64,000 nt of DNA, taken from NCBI RefSeq assembly GCF_002204185.1, contig NZ_MXPU01000016.1:62001-126000 (forward strand), in the 5' to 3' direction. Below, piece after piece: positions 29,412-37,994 of the stretch. Every line of letters begins with the position of its first letter. The first letter of the stretch is position 1. This DNA is from Rhizobium esperanzae (GTDB taxonomy: Bacteria; Pseudomonadota; Alphaproteobacteria; Rhizobiales; Rhizobiaceae). A model generated the notes under the pieces. It saw only the letters and a program-made list of their open reading frames with translations, made no database searches and was not told the origin of the DNA. The translations under genes were made by a program, and so were the position numbers.

Positions 29412-29657
29412 ATGGCCATCCGCGATCGATTTTCGAAGAAACTGAACTGCCCGCAATGCGGCAATGCTGGTTTTGCCGAGGCTTCGGAGATCGATGATCC
29501 CAAGCGCAAGCACCCGGATTTCAAGGTCGATCAGCTGCCGCGCGGCTTTGGCGTGCAGCGCCCTGCCAATCACCAGGAAAGCTTCATGATCAAGTGCGAG
29601 TGCGGCCGCAAGTTCCCCTTCCGCAGCCTGGCGGAAGCCGCGGCCGAGCGGCGCTGA
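29412..29657 (+). CDS. Small zinc-ribbon-like protein
   Basis: An 81-residue protein from ATG 29412 with two CxxC-type pairs, LNCPQCGNAG near the start and MIKCECGRKF near the end, consistent with one zinc ribbon. The middle HPDFKVDQLPRGFGVQRPANHQESF has no known motif. Divergent from the proline-rich small gene. Function unknown. Confidence 0.75.
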   Translation: MAIRDRFSKKLNCPQCGNAGFAEASEIDDPKRKHPDFKVDQLPRGFGVQRPANHQESFMIKCECGRKFPFRSLAEAAAERR

Positions 29658-29689
29658 AACAAAGCAATTTCCAGCGCCAAAAGCAGGGT

Positions 29690-30076
29690 TCAGATCCGCT
29701 CCAGCACCTCGATGAAGGCGTCGGCGAAACGCACGAGATGGGCGGTCTCCTCGTCGGGCGCCTGCATGCGGATCTCGGTGCCGTTCTGATCGAGCAGCGC
29801 CAGCACGACGCGCATGTTCTCGCCATCGGGAATGCGCAGGACGGCGATGCGGCGGCAATCCTCGATCAGGCCGGCGGCCGGCAGGTCGAACAGCAATTCG
29901 CCGCCGGAACGGCCGGCTGCCTGGCGCACCGCCTCGCAGAAGCCGGCATCGCCGCCGGCATAACCTTCGAGTGAAAGTTCGAGCTCGACGAGCTCCATCG
30001 GCAGCGCCGGTTCGGTGTGATCGATCCCGCCAAGCGCAGACGCCTGCGGCCTTGCTGCTATCTCGGGTGAAATCAT
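29690..30076 (-). CDS. Hypothetical protein, 128 aa
   Basis: A 128-residue soluble acidic protein (MELVELELSLEGYAGGDAGFCEAVRQAAGRSGGELLFDLPAAGLIEDCRRIAVLRIPDGENMRVVLALLDQNGTEIRMQAPDEETAHLVRFADAFIEVLERI after a 26-residue leader). The sequence alternates beta strands and helices but matches no family I recognise. The longer start at 30076 is given; an internal ATG 26 codons in is possible. It converges on the zinc-ribbon gene. Confidence 0.65.
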   Translation of the reverse strand: MISPEIAARPQASALGGIDHTEPALPMELVELELSLEGYAGGDAGFCEAVRQAAGRSGGELLFDLPAAGLIEDCRRIAVLRIPDGENMRVVLALLDQNGTEIRMQAPDEETAHLVRFADAFIEVLERI

Positions 30077-30307
30077 CCCGTCTCTCCTGTCCGTGACCCT
30101 GGAGATGAAACCGCGGCAGAATGGCCTTTTTTTTACATATCAGCAAGGTCTTATCAAAGTGGGCGGCCGATTGCCCGGCGGTCTCGGCTGAATTCCATCT
30201 GATATTCCGAGACAACAGTTTCAATTCAGCCGAATCTTGCACTAAACAGGGACATGGCGATTTGCGCGTGTTGAGGGCGCGGCGCTGACGAGCAACCGGT
30301 AAGTTTG

Positions 30308-31213
30308 ATGGCCATCCGCTACGACCGCCCTGTTTCCAGCGCCGCCCGCTTTTCGCGGCTGCTCGGGGCATTTTCGCTGGTTCTGGCGCTGGCCGTGCTG
30401 ATCGCCCATCGCTTCGGCGGGCTCGCCACGCCCTATCTGGTGCTGCTGCTGTTCACCGCCGCCGGCTTCGCGCTGCTGGCCGCCCTGCTTGCCGCAATCG
30501 GCCTGCGTAGCCTCTGGATGACCGGGGCCGAAGGCGGGCTTGCCGCACTGGCGGCGCTGATCTACGCCGCCTTTCCGCTCGGCATCGGCGCCTTTGCTGC
30601 CGAGCGTTACATGACGCTGCCTGACATCTATGACGTCTCCACCGATCCGGTCTCGGAACCGGACTGGCTGTCGCCGCCGAAGGCCGATCAGATCTGGCTG
30701 AAGCGCAATCTCGTGACGCCCGAAGATCGCGAAAAGCAGATTTCAGCCTATCCCGAACTGACCGGCCGGCGTTACGAAGGCGCGCTCGACCGCGTGCTGG
30801 AAGCGGTGCGCAAGGTCGCCAAGCAGAGCGGCTTTGTGATCGTCAAGAGCACCGGCACGAGCGAGCCGGACCGCGATATCGAGGACAGGCCGGCAAAGCC
30901 CGCCCCCGGCGACGATGCCGTGACCGACGCGCCCGGTATCATTCCCGTGCCGACGCCGCGCCCCTATGACGACGACGTCGCCAAGCTGATCCGTGGCGCC
31001 AACGGCGTGACGCTGCAGGCGACCACCCGCACCCTGATCCTCGGCCTGCGCTTCGATATGATCATTCGGCTCCGCGAAGAGGCCGAAACCACCTTCGTCG
31101 ACATCCGCGTCGCCTCCCGCTACGGCCAGCACGACCTCGGCTTCAGCGCCGAAATCGCCGGCGATTATCTGAAGGCGCTCGACGCCGAACTCCTGGGGAT
31201 TTCAGGTGGGTGA
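30308..31213 (+). CDS. DUF1499 membrane protein
   Basis: A 301-residue protein with three hydrophobic segments in the first 105 residues (FSLVLALAVLIAH, YLVLLLFTAAGFALLAALLAAIG, GLAALAALIYAAFPLGIGAFA) followed by the soluble DUF1499 domain (YEGALDRVLEAVRKVAKQSGFVIV...LQATTRTLILGLRFDMIIRLREEAETTFVDIRVASRYGQHDLG). DUF1499 proteins are widespread and uncharacterised. Start ATG 30308; a TTG codon directly before it is an alternative. Confidence 0.88.
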   Translation: MAIRYDRPVSSAARFSRLLGAFSLVLALAVLIAHRFGGLATPYLVLLLFTAAGFALLAALLAAIGLRSLWMTGAEGGLAALAALIYAAFPLGIGAFAAERYMTLPDIYDVSTDPVSEPDWLSPPKADQIWLKRNLVTPEDREKQISAYPELTGRRYEGALDRVLEAVRKVAKQSGFVIVKSTGTSEPDRDIEDRPAKPAPGDDAVTDAPGIIPVPTPRPYDDDVAKLIRGANGVTLQATTRTLILGLRFDMIIRLREEAETTFVDIRVASRYGQHDLGFSAEIAGDYLKALDAELLGISGG

Positions 31214-31217
31214 GCAA

Positions 31218-31431
31218 CGGTGGCGCAAGGCGCCAGCAATCGATCCAGTGAATCGATTGCAGCGGCGAACACCCTGAGCCCAAGCTAGGGGCCGGGAGAC
31301 GGTGCGGCGACTCGACCCTTGTTCCGGTGGCGCAAGGCGCCAGCAATCGATCCAGTGAATCGATTGCAGTTGCGAACGCCCTGAGCCCAAGCGAAGGGCC
31401 GGGAGGGGGCGGCAGACTCGACCCGCTTCCG
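31218..31431. repeat. Tandem duplication of a 107-bp palindrome-containing unit
   Basis: Two adjacent copies (31218-31324 and 31325-31431) start CGGTGGCGCAAGGCGCCAGC. Each contains GCAATCGAT and ATCGATTGC as perfect 9-bp arms around CCAGTGA, and a conserved CCTGAGCCCAAGC. The copies differ at scattered positions. They follow the DUF1499 gene directly; no gene is seen from 31214 to 31622. Confidence 0.88.
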
Positions 31432-31476
31432 GTGCCGCAAACTCGAGGTCTATTTCGTATTACCAAAGTCCACCAC

Positions 31477-31562
31477 CCTCATCCGCCTGCCGGGCCACCG
31501 ACCGGGGTTGAGCCACGGGTCTCAACCCGTCCTTCGGACCCCCTCGGGGAGAAGAGGACACG
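31477..31562. repeat. RIME2-like repeat
   Basis: CCCTCATCCGCCTGCCGGGC followed by a GGGTTGAGCC...GGTCTCAACCC stem and CTCGGGGAGAAG. It resembles the CCCTCATCCG/GGGGAGAAGG element at 59.4 kb. Confidence 0.65.
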
Positions 31563-31622
31563 CCGCGAACTCTCTATTCCCCGCACGGTCTCGCATGGCT
31601 CCATCGCCGAAAACGGTGCGGA

Positions 31623-32303
31623 TCAGCGTGCAAGATCGCCCACGGCGGCGATGATCTCCGCTGCGGTCGGGAAGATGCAAAGGCTGCTGGGTCCGTCCAG
31701 CGCCTCCATTTGTGCCCAGGCGATGGTGCCATTCTGATCGACCAGAAAGTGCCCGACGAGCTGGGTGGCGTGCTTGGCGAAGATCGCCTGATCGGCTTCA
31801 TCAAGCTCGAAGCGGTCCTTGGCGTTGAGGATTGTGTTGGCTTCCATCGGCTGGAGCGGTTCCGGGAACTCGCCCGTGGGATTGATGCGCGCCGCCTGAA
31901 ACTGCGCCATTGTCGCGGTGTAGGGCCATTCCGGCGGCTCGCTGCTGCCATCGGGCTGGAACTCGGCATGGGGCACGCCAAAGGCGCGATGCGTGTGGCA
32001 GTCCGGATCGCATAGCAGCGTCACCGGCGTCGGACGGTGGCGGAAATACAGGCGAGCGCGTTCCACCGGCGTGTTGATAACGGCCACGGTCTTCACCCCG
32101 GCGGCGTTGAGGGTGGGCTCGATGCCGGCAAGCTGTTCGAGCTGGCGTCGGCAGAAGGGGCAGTGCAGCCCGCGAAAGAAGCCGATCAGGAACGGCCGGC
32201 CGCTCAAGTCGGCCAAGGAGACCGTTCCGTCGAAATTGGCTGTGGCGAGCTCGAACGCGGGCGCGGTGTTTCCAGGCTGCAGCGGGCGCTTCTGGTCTGC
32301 CAT
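31623..32303 (-). CDS. Peroxiredoxin-like (AhpC/TSA) redox protein
   Basis: A 226-residue thioredoxin-fold protein. GNTAPAFELATANFDGTVSLADLSGRPFLIGFFRGLHCPFCRRQLEQLAGIEPTL contains a CxxC (CPFC) at the position of the peroxidatic site of AhpC/TSA proteins, so it may act as a thiol oxidoreductase or peroxidase. The second half (DRFELDEADQAIFAKHATQLVGHFLVDQNGTIAW) matches the redoxin end. Start MADQ at 32303 is supported by AAAGGAATT upstream. It stands downstream of, but separate from, the esterase gene. Confidence 0.86.
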   Translation of the reverse strand: MADQKRPLQPGNTAPAFELATANFDGTVSLADLSGRPFLIGFFRGLHCPFCRRQLEQLAGIEPTLNAAGVKTVAVINTPVERARLYFRHRPTPVTLLCDPDCHTHRAFGVPHAEFQPDGSSEPPEWPYTATMAQFQAARINPTGEFPEPLQPMEANTILNAKDRFELDEADQAIFAKHATQLVGHFLVDQNGTIAWAQMEALDGPSSLCIFPTAAEIIAAVGDLAR

Positions 32304-32417
32304 GGAATAATTCCTTTCGCGGCTCGTCTCAGGTGAAACGACCGAAATTGAATATAGCACTCGTCGCAAGAAGACCCAGCGCCCGATGTTGAGATCGCCT
32401 GAAGTGGCCAGTCATGC

Positions 32418-33416
32418 TTACCGCCTTGGCAGACGCCACAGACGCATCAGTTCGACCGGAGCCGAGATGTCCGCTGTCAGCACGAATGGGTCTGTCGATC
32501 CTGAGCGAGCCGGCCTTCGATTCTTGACGGGAAGACCGTGCCCCATGCCGTGGATTGAATAGAGCGATACGCGGCGTGCACCTCCGGCGTTCCAGGAGGA
32601 CAACTCGCCCCAAGGCTTCCTCTCGACACGGACGCTGCTTCGATCAACAGCGTTCGCTTCAAGCCATTGATCGACGCAAGCCCTCGCATTTGCCGGGTTG
32701 ACCGTGCGATCCGCAGTCCCCTGCCAGATGCTGATCGGCGGCCAGGACCGTCGGCCAGGGGAGATTTCGGCAATTCTTGCGCCCCAGCCATCCGAAGGCG
32801 CTGTCGCGCCGGACTTCATCGTCCGCAGCGCTGACATTGCATCGCGCACGGCGCCAACCGGCATTCCGGCGACGATGGCGGCACCGGCAAACATATCGGG
32901 ATAGTTGGCGACCAATGAACCTGTCATCGCTCCGCCGGCAGAAAGGCCGACAATGTAAACGCGCGTGCGATCGGCTCGATGTCGTTTCAGGGCATGGTCA
33001 ATCATCTGCTTGACGGAAAGCACCTCGCCGCGATCGCGAGCGACCTCGCTCGGACGGAACCAGTTGAAGCATTTGTGAGCATTGTTGCTGTGGATCTGCT
33101 GCGGATAAAGCACCACGAACCCTCTCTCCCTGGCCAGTCTCGAGAAGCCGCTGGCGGCGTCCAGGCTTTCCGGCGTCTGGCGGCATCCATGCAGCACCAC
33201 CACAAGAGCCGGCTTGCTTGGCAGATCTGCGGGCACGAAGGTCTTCATCACGAGCCTTCCGGGATTGCTGCCAAATGCGGCGGTCGTCTGGAGCCTCGGT
33301 CGCTCCTGCCTCGATGGCTTGCGGCGAAGCGGGCTCCATGCCTTCTCCAACAAGCGCGCGGCTCTCCGTCGCGTCTTCAGTAGTCCCGACAGCGATTTGG
33401 TGAAGCCGAGCTTCAA
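32418..33416 (-). CDS. PHB-depolymerase-type esterase
   Basis: A 332-residue alpha/beta hydrolase. LVVVLHGCRQTPESLDAASGFSRLARERGFVVLYPQQ is the oxyanion-hole region, and the nucleophile serine lies in VGLSAGGAMT (GxSxGG). The later IWQGTADRTVNPANA (acid) and HGMGHGLPV (histidine) complete the triad of the LpqC / polyhydroxybutyrate depolymerase family. The basic N terminus (KTRRRAARLLEKAWSPLRRK) is not a clear signal peptide, pointing to an intracellular esterase. Its ATG overlaps the stop of the upstream NUDIX gene by 4 bp. Confidence 0.9.
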   Translation of the reverse strand: MKLGFTKSLSGLLKTRRRAARLLEKAWSPLRRKPSRQERPRLQTTAAFGSNPGRLVMKTFVPADLPSKPALVVVLHGCRQTPESLDAASGFSRLARERGFVVLYPQQIHSNNAHKCFNWFRPSEVARDRGEVLSVKQMIDHALKRHRADRTRVYIVGLSAGGAMTGSLVANYPDMFAGAAIVAGMPVGAVRDAMSALRTMKSGATAPSDGWGARIAEISPGRRSWPPISIWQGTADRTVNPANARACVDQWLEANAVDRSSVRVERKPWGELSSWNAGGARRVSLYSIHGMGHGLPVKNRRPARSGSTDPFVLTADISAPVELMRLWRLPRR

Positions 33417-33865
33417 AGGACCACGCCTTCAAGCCTGGAAAGCAGAGCCTTCAAGCCGGGCTGTGCCGCATCTCGGATCGCGACTTTCAAAGGAAACCAT
33501 TTCTGTTTGCGCGTGCCCTTCTCGGGGAAATCAAGTTGCGCCTCGACGACGTGCAGCAGATGAACGGTGACATGGTAGTGATGCGGCGAGCTGTCTTTGC
33601 GGTAGCTGAACGAACCGAAGGCTGTCGCCTCCACATCGCCAACGACGCCCGCTTCCTCGAAAGATTCCCGCCTTGCCGCTGCAGGTGTCGTCTCGCCGGG
33701 GTCGAGATTGCCTTTCGGAACGCCCCATCGTCCATTCCGACGACTTCCCACGAGAAGGATGCGAAGCTGCCCGCTTCCGTTTCTTCGATAACAGATCGCA
33801 CCCGCCTGCTGAACATCGCGGACGGTTGCGATTGTCGAGTTGGATTGATCGTGAGCGTGGAGCAT
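33413..33865 (-). CDS. NUDIX hydrolase
   Basis: A 150-residue NUDIX protein with a clear Nudix box, GNLDPGETTPAAARRESFEEAGV, preceded by the WGVPKG lead-in and followed by beta strands ending FPLKVAIRDAAQPGLKALLSRL. The family hydrolyses nucleoside diphosphates linked to other groups, for example diadenosine polyphosphates or inositol pyrophosphates; WGVPKGNLDPGE resembles the DIPP-type subgroup. Translationally coupled to the esterase gene (ATGA overlap). Confidence 0.92.
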   Translation of the reverse strand: MLHAHDQSNSTIATVRDVQQAGAICYRRNGSGQLRILLVGSRRNGRWGVPKGNLDPGETTPAAARRESFEEAGVVGDVEATAFGSFSYRKDSSPHHYHVTVHLLHVVEAQLDFPEKGTRKQKWFPLKVAIRDAAQPGLKALLSRLEGVVL

Positions 33866-34020
33866 GGCTGTTTTCGATTTTTCCTATCTTGCTTCAGAGC
33901 TGTAGCATCGAACCATGACAGTCTGGTCCGTGTTGAGTTGGTTCCTCCGGCAGCCGGAGTTCACGTTGTCGTCCGAGACCCAAAACAAGCTCGACCCGCA
34001 CAGGAAGCCCTCAACGCCGT

Positions 34021-34236
34021 GGTTGGTTCCGATCTTTTGCGAGAACCGGCAAGGTCCGCGCAGGGGATGTCGATGCGGAATTCGCGCGGCTCATGGACCA
34101 GGTCACCTTCGTGCACGCACCCAAGGATCTGCGGTGGGACAATCGGACAGCGCAGTTTTCCGATCCCGAGGGCATACGCGTTGCCCTCCATACGCCCGTC
34201 ACCGAAGCCGATAGACGTCGTTTCGCCGGCCGTTGA
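34021..34236 (+). pseudogene. C-terminal fragment of a VOC/glyoxalase-family protein
   Basis: In the frame ending at the TGA at 34234-34236, GDVDAEFARLMDQVTFVHAPKDLRWDNRTAQFSDPEGIRVALHTPV is the C-terminal half of a glyoxalase/bleomycin-resistance domain, including the PKDLxWxNRTAQFxDPEG metal-site strand. No start codon or N-terminal half is found in frame upstream (stops at 33916 and 33934). I conclude it is a decayed remnant. The region 33866-34251 contains nothing else I can support. Confidence 0.6.
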
Positions 34237-34251
34237 TGCCGGGCAAGCGCC

Positions 34252-35973
34252 TCACTCCAGCACCAGCCACCCCGAATACCGCACCACCAGCCCCGTCAGC
34301 CGCCCGCCGATCTCGACGTGAAAATGAAAGCGCCCATCGCGCTCCTCCTCATAGGTCTCGCCGCCAGGCGCCAGGAACAGCGGCAGCGGGACCCCGAGAA
34401 ACCGCCAGCCGCGCACGACAAGCCGTAGCCTCTGCCCCTCCGGCACCAGCGCCAGCAGCACCCGGAACGGACCGAAGACCTCGGCGAGCAGGTGCCGGGC
34501 GCCGCCCTTGCCCTCGGCCTGCCAGCTGCGGAACGTCTTGCCCCCGAATGTGCGCGTCCAAATCTCCCTGTCGCCATCGGCGGCGAAGCGCACCGCGACC
34601 GGCACATCGTCGCCCGCCGGGGGAAAGCCGATCACGCCGGCGACGAGCCGGGCGATGAACCCGCCGCCGCGCTCGATCCGCGCCCGGCCGGAGGCGAGGC
34701 GCGTGCCGCCGGCATGGATCGCGGCAAGGGCGGGCGGCAGCTGCTGCCAGGCGCTGCCGAGAATGCGCCGGTAGAGCGGCTGGGCCTCCTCCTCATAGTC
34801 CAACCGGATGCCTGAGGTGATCTTGAACCGCCGGAAGGCCGCTTCGAAATCCGCAAGCGACAATTCCCCCGCCGCCGGCCGCGCGCCGCTCTCGGGCCGG
34901 ATGCCTTCAAGCTGCCGGCGCACCAGTGCCTCGACGCCGATGACGGGAATGAACGGCCCGTCATCGCCTTCGGCAATCAGATCCCAGCTGGATGTGATCC
35001 GCCGCCCATCGCGATCGAGGCCGCCGGCACGCACGAACATGCCGCCGCGATGCGCGCCGAGGGCGAAGCGGTGGCTGGCTTCCTGCAGCACCCGCGAAAA
35101 CGGCCTGAGCGACGGCAGCAGCCGGAGGCGCACCAGCCGCGCGGCAAGCCCAAGCAGCCGCTGCAGCGCCTGCGGCTCGGTGCCGACGCCGGTGAAGGTC
35201 GATTGCAGGCCGGGAACGTGCTGCGGCAGCAGCGCAAGATCGGGCGCATCGACCAGCAGGAAATTCCGGCTGGCGAGCGGCGCCACGCCGGGCGGCGCGA
35301 TCGTCACCCGCATGTCGTCGATGAGCCCGGACCCTGCGGCCGGCCGCCCCTCGCGCAGCACCGCCACCGGCTTGCCGGCATAGCTCGATATCGCCCTGAC
35401 GACATTGAGGCCGATCTTCACATGCGCCGACGGTGCAATGCCCGCCGCCACGCTGTCGATACGGGAGAACTGCGGCGCCATCGCCGCGAGCGCCGCGAAG
35501 GAGAGCGCCGGCAGGCTGCTGAGGCCGGAGAGCGCAAAAACGCCCTTAGCCCTCGCTTCGGCATCGAGCCCGCCGATGCCGGCGACGAAGCCGGTGCTGT
35601 CGGCAAGATCGGCATAATCGATGTCGAGCGCGATGCAGGCGCGCACGACCTTATAGGGGTCTTCCCCGAAACTCTGGAACGGCCCCGAGGCATCGACGAC
35701 GAGATCCGGCCGCAGCCGCGTCAGCTGCTCGATGAGATCGCCGTCACGATCGAAGGCGACCGCCTGCAGCCACGCGCCGAGATCGTTGCTGCCGAGGCGC
35801 CCGGCCCAACCTCTCGGCGAGCGCAGCTCCGCCACGAAATCGTCAGCCTTTTCGAGCGAGCGCCCGGCAATCAGCAGCCGGAGCCTGGGTTCATCGCCGA
35901 GCAGCCGGGCCAGCCGCCCGCCGAAAGTGCCGTAGCCGCCGATGATCAGCAGCGAGAGCCGGCCGCCGCTCAT
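34252..35973 (-). CDS. Saccharopine-dehydrogenase-like protein with C-terminal DUF4166
   Basis: A 573-residue protein. The N-terminal Rossmann fold (LLIIGGYGTFGGRLARLLGDEPRLRLLIAGRSLEKADDFV and LVVDASGPFQSFGEDPYKVVRACIALDIDYADLADSTGF) is the saccharopine dehydrogenase NADP-binding domain, widely distributed in enzymes of unrelated substrates. The C-terminal third (LPPALAAIHAGGTRLASGRARIERGGGFIARLVAGVIGFPPAGDDVPVAVRF...) is DUF4166. The fusion is known in proteobacteria but its substrate is not. It overlaps the DCC-protein gene by 4 bp. Confidence 0.9.
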   Translation of the reverse strand: MSGGRLSLLIIGGYGTFGGRLARLLGDEPRLRLLIAGRSLEKADDFVAELRSPRGWAGRLGSNDLGAWLQAVAFDRDGDLIEQLTRLRPDLVVDASGPFQSFGEDPYKVVRACIALDIDYADLADSTGFVAGIGGLDAEARAKGVFALSGLSSLPALSFAALAAMAPQFSRIDSVAAGIAPSAHVKIGLNVVRAISSYAGKPVAVLREGRPAAGSGLIDDMRVTIAPPGVAPLASRNFLLVDAPDLALLPQHVPGLQSTFTGVGTEPQALQRLLGLAARLVRLRLLPSLRPFSRVLQEASHRFALGAHRGGMFVRAGGLDRDGRRITSSWDLIAEGDDGPFIPVIGVEALVRRQLEGIRPESGARPAAGELSLADFEAAFRRFKITSGIRLDYEEEAQPLYRRILGSAWQQLPPALAAIHAGGTRLASGRARIERGGGFIARLVAGVIGFPPAGDDVPVAVRFAADGDREIWTRTFGGKTFRSWQAEGKGGARHLLAEVFGPFRVLLALVPEGQRLRLVVRGWRFLGVPLPLFLAPGGETYEEERDGRFHFHVEIGGRLTGLVVRYSGWLVLE

Positions 35974-36419
35974 GTGATGAACCGGCTGCGCTGCTCCGCC
36001 GTCGGCACCATGCAGCTCTGCCGGCCGGCAATCTTCAGCCGGTTGCGGGCGATGAATTCATAAAGCGCATCGGCAAGGCGGCGCGGCAAGAGCCGGAAGA
36101 GCTTGACCAGCGAATAGGGAAAGCCGAGGCCGGCCACCATGCGGATCGTGCCATCCGACTTGAAGAAGGCGCGGCCATTCTCGATGAGGATATTGGTTTC
36201 ATAATCGCGCTCGTTCAGCCCATAATGCCGGTAAAGCGCTTGCCCAAGCGGCGTCTGGGCGGCGAGGAAGCGGTAGTGCCGCTGCCTGTCGCGCTTCAGC
36301 ACGAATTTCACCCAGCCGGAGCAGAAGACGCATTCGCCATCGAAGACGATCAGCGGCTGGTCATCGGCAAAGTCAGGCACATCGGGATCGTTGCGATAGC
36401 TGTAAGCGGCGCGCGCCAT
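35970..36419 (-). CDS. DCC-family thiol-disulphide oxidoreductase (DUF393)
   Basis: A 149-residue protein with the DCC motif in LIVFDGECVFCSGWVKFVLKRDRQRHYRFLAAQTPLGQALYRHYGL, i.e. D-x-x-C-x-x-C near the N terminus, and the DUF393 ending. The family is predicted thioredoxin-like from its CxxC. It overlaps the saccharopine-dehydrogenase-like gene by 4 bp, so the two proteins probably act together; the MBL gene lies 21 bp upstream in the same direction. Confidence 0.9.
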   Translation of the reverse strand: MARAAYSYRNDPDVPDFADDQPLIVFDGECVFCSGWVKFVLKRDRQRHYRFLAAQTPLGQALYRHYGLNERDYETNILIENGRAFFKSDGTIRMVAGLGFPYSLVKLFRLLPRRLADALYEFIARNRLKIAGRQSCMVPTAEQRSRFIT

Positions 36420-36440
36420 GGTAATCTCCCCATCTCACGC

Positions 36441-37394
36441 TTACAACAGCCGGTAGGTGGCGGCAAGAGAAGGCGGCCCATCCGCCGCGATCTCGCCGCG
36501 CTCGACGAGATCCTCGATATGGGCGAGCACGGAAAGGGCCGCCGCCCCATGCAGCTTCGGATCGGTCTCGTGATAGATCGCCTTCACCATCTCGGCAATC
36601 CCGCGGTCGCCCGCCCGGATGCGCTCGAGGATCGCCCGCTCGCGCCTGAGGCGATGCGCCTTCAGGCTCTGCAGGAAGGCGGCCGGCCGCGTCACCGGCC
36701 CGCCATGGCCAGGCAGCAGCAGGCCGTCCTGGCGCTCGATCAGCCGCTCGAGCGAAGCCATGTAATCGGCCATCGAACCATCCGGGGGCGCGACGATCGA
36801 GGTCGACCAGGCCATGACATGATCGCCGGAGAACAGGATATCGCGGCCTTCGAGCGCGAAGGCGGCATGATTGGCCGTGTGCCCCGGTGTGGCCACCGAT
36901 GTCAGCGACCAGCCATCGCCGGATAGGGTCTGCCCGTCACCGAGCGCGATATCGGGCACGAAGGCGAGATCCGAGCTTTCGGAAAAGGGATTGATCTCGC
37001 CATCCCTGAGCGGCCGTGCCGGCCGATGCGGCCCCTGGCCCACCGTCACCGCCCCGGTCGCCGCCTGCAGCCGGCGGGCGAGCGGCGAGTGGTCGCGATG
37101 CGTGTGGCTGACGAAGATATGCGTCACCTCCCGCCCGGCAAGCGCTGCCATCAGCGCGTGAAAATGCGCCTCGTCCTCCGGCCCGGGATCGATGACCGCC
37201 ACCGAGGAAGCGCCGACGATATAGCTGTTGGTGCCGTAAAAGGTGAAAGGCCCGGGATTCTCCGCCGTGATCCGCTCGACCCCAGGCGCCACCGGCACGG
37301 CGCGCCCATAGGCCGGCTCGAAAGCAAGGTCGAATGCGGGGCTTTCCATGAAGGCGATGATCTCGCGGCCGATGACGTCGCCCATTCCTAGCAT
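36441..37394 (-). CDS. Metallo-beta-lactamase-fold hydrolase
   Basis: A 317-residue (from ATG 37394) MBL-fold protein. The metal site includes HIFVSHTHRDHSPLARRL (HxHxDH), the TPGHTANHAAF histidine, the FSGDHVMAWSTSIV aspartate and the LPGHGGPV histidine. The C-terminal winged-helix-like tail (IAEMVKAIYHETDPKLHGAAALSVLAHIEDLVERGEI) is typical of the LACTB2-type subgroup, which includes hydrolases and RNases. In-frame starts at 37418, 37394 and 37385 are all possible; family members usually begin close to FDLAFEPAYGRAV. Confidence 0.88.
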   Translation of the reverse strand: MLGMGDVIGREIIAFMESPAFDLAFEPAYGRAVPVAPGVERITAENPGPFTFYGTNSYIVGASSVAVIDPGPEDEAHFHALMAALAGREVTHIFVSHTHRDHSPLARRLQAATGAVTVGQGPHRPARPLRDGEINPFSESSDLAFVPDIALGDGQTLSGDGWSLTSVATPGHTANHAAFALEGRDILFSGDHVMAWSTSIVAPPDGSMADYMASLERLIERQDGLLLPGHGGPVTRPAAFLQSLKAHRLRRERAILERIRAGDRGIAEMVKAIYHETDPKLHGAAALSVLAHIEDLVERGEIAADGPPSLAATYRLL

Positions 37395-37514
37395 GGGCCG
37401 CTGCACTCTGCAGCGCATAAATCTGCCCGATGCGCAACTTAGTCATTGTGACAGACGGAGAGCTTTGCTAATCAGGCGTCGATTTGAGCCGGCGCTGTGC
37501 GCCGAAAGCTCTGG

Positions 37515-37589
37515 TGGGGCGTAGCCAAGCGGTAAGGCAGCGGTTTTTGGTACCGCCATCCCCTGGTTCGAATCCAGGCGCCCCAGCCA
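37515..37589 (+). tRNA. tRNA-Gln (anticodon TTG)
   Basis: Cloverleaf with acceptor arms TGGGGCG / CGCCCCA, anticodon stem GCGGT / ACCGC around TTTTGGT (anticodon TTG), T-arm CTGGTTCGAATCCAG, discriminator G and encoded CCA. The accessory island begins immediately downstream, so this tRNA may be its insertion target. Confidence 0.96.
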
Positions 37590-37994
37590 AGATTTTTATC
37601 GGTCCTCTCTCGAACCGTTGCGGTCACTTTCGCGCTGCCGCGATGAGGGGCGAAAAACGCTGTAACTGCACTGCCGTCATTCTAGATATCGGCCGTCTAA
37701 CGCGACTAGCTTTTCTGAGCTGCCTATCCGAGTGCAGGCAAGTTGGAAAGCGATCCGCGCACGCTTCCTTCGGCTTTCGCATGTTTTAAGGCCAAGCTCC
37801 GCTTAACCCCTGCCTCACCAGAACCGCGATAGGATATTTTACCAATAATGTGGATTATATGAATTTCATAGAAGATTGTTATTGTTGTTGTTGGGAATAA
37901 ATTTATATTGTTAATTTAGCTCCGATTTAATATTGATATAATATGCGAAATCCATCAAACTAAAGGGAGTTACTGGAAGCGAAACGAGAAAGAA
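37590..37994. other. AT-rich, gene-free junction between tRNA-Gln and the island
   Basis: No gene is seen in this 405-bp stretch. From about 37840 the composition becomes markedly AT-rich (for example GTGGATTATATGAATTTCAT and TTAATATTGATATAATATGC), unlike the flanking chromosome, and it probably holds the promoter of the gene at 37995. Confidence 0.7.
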
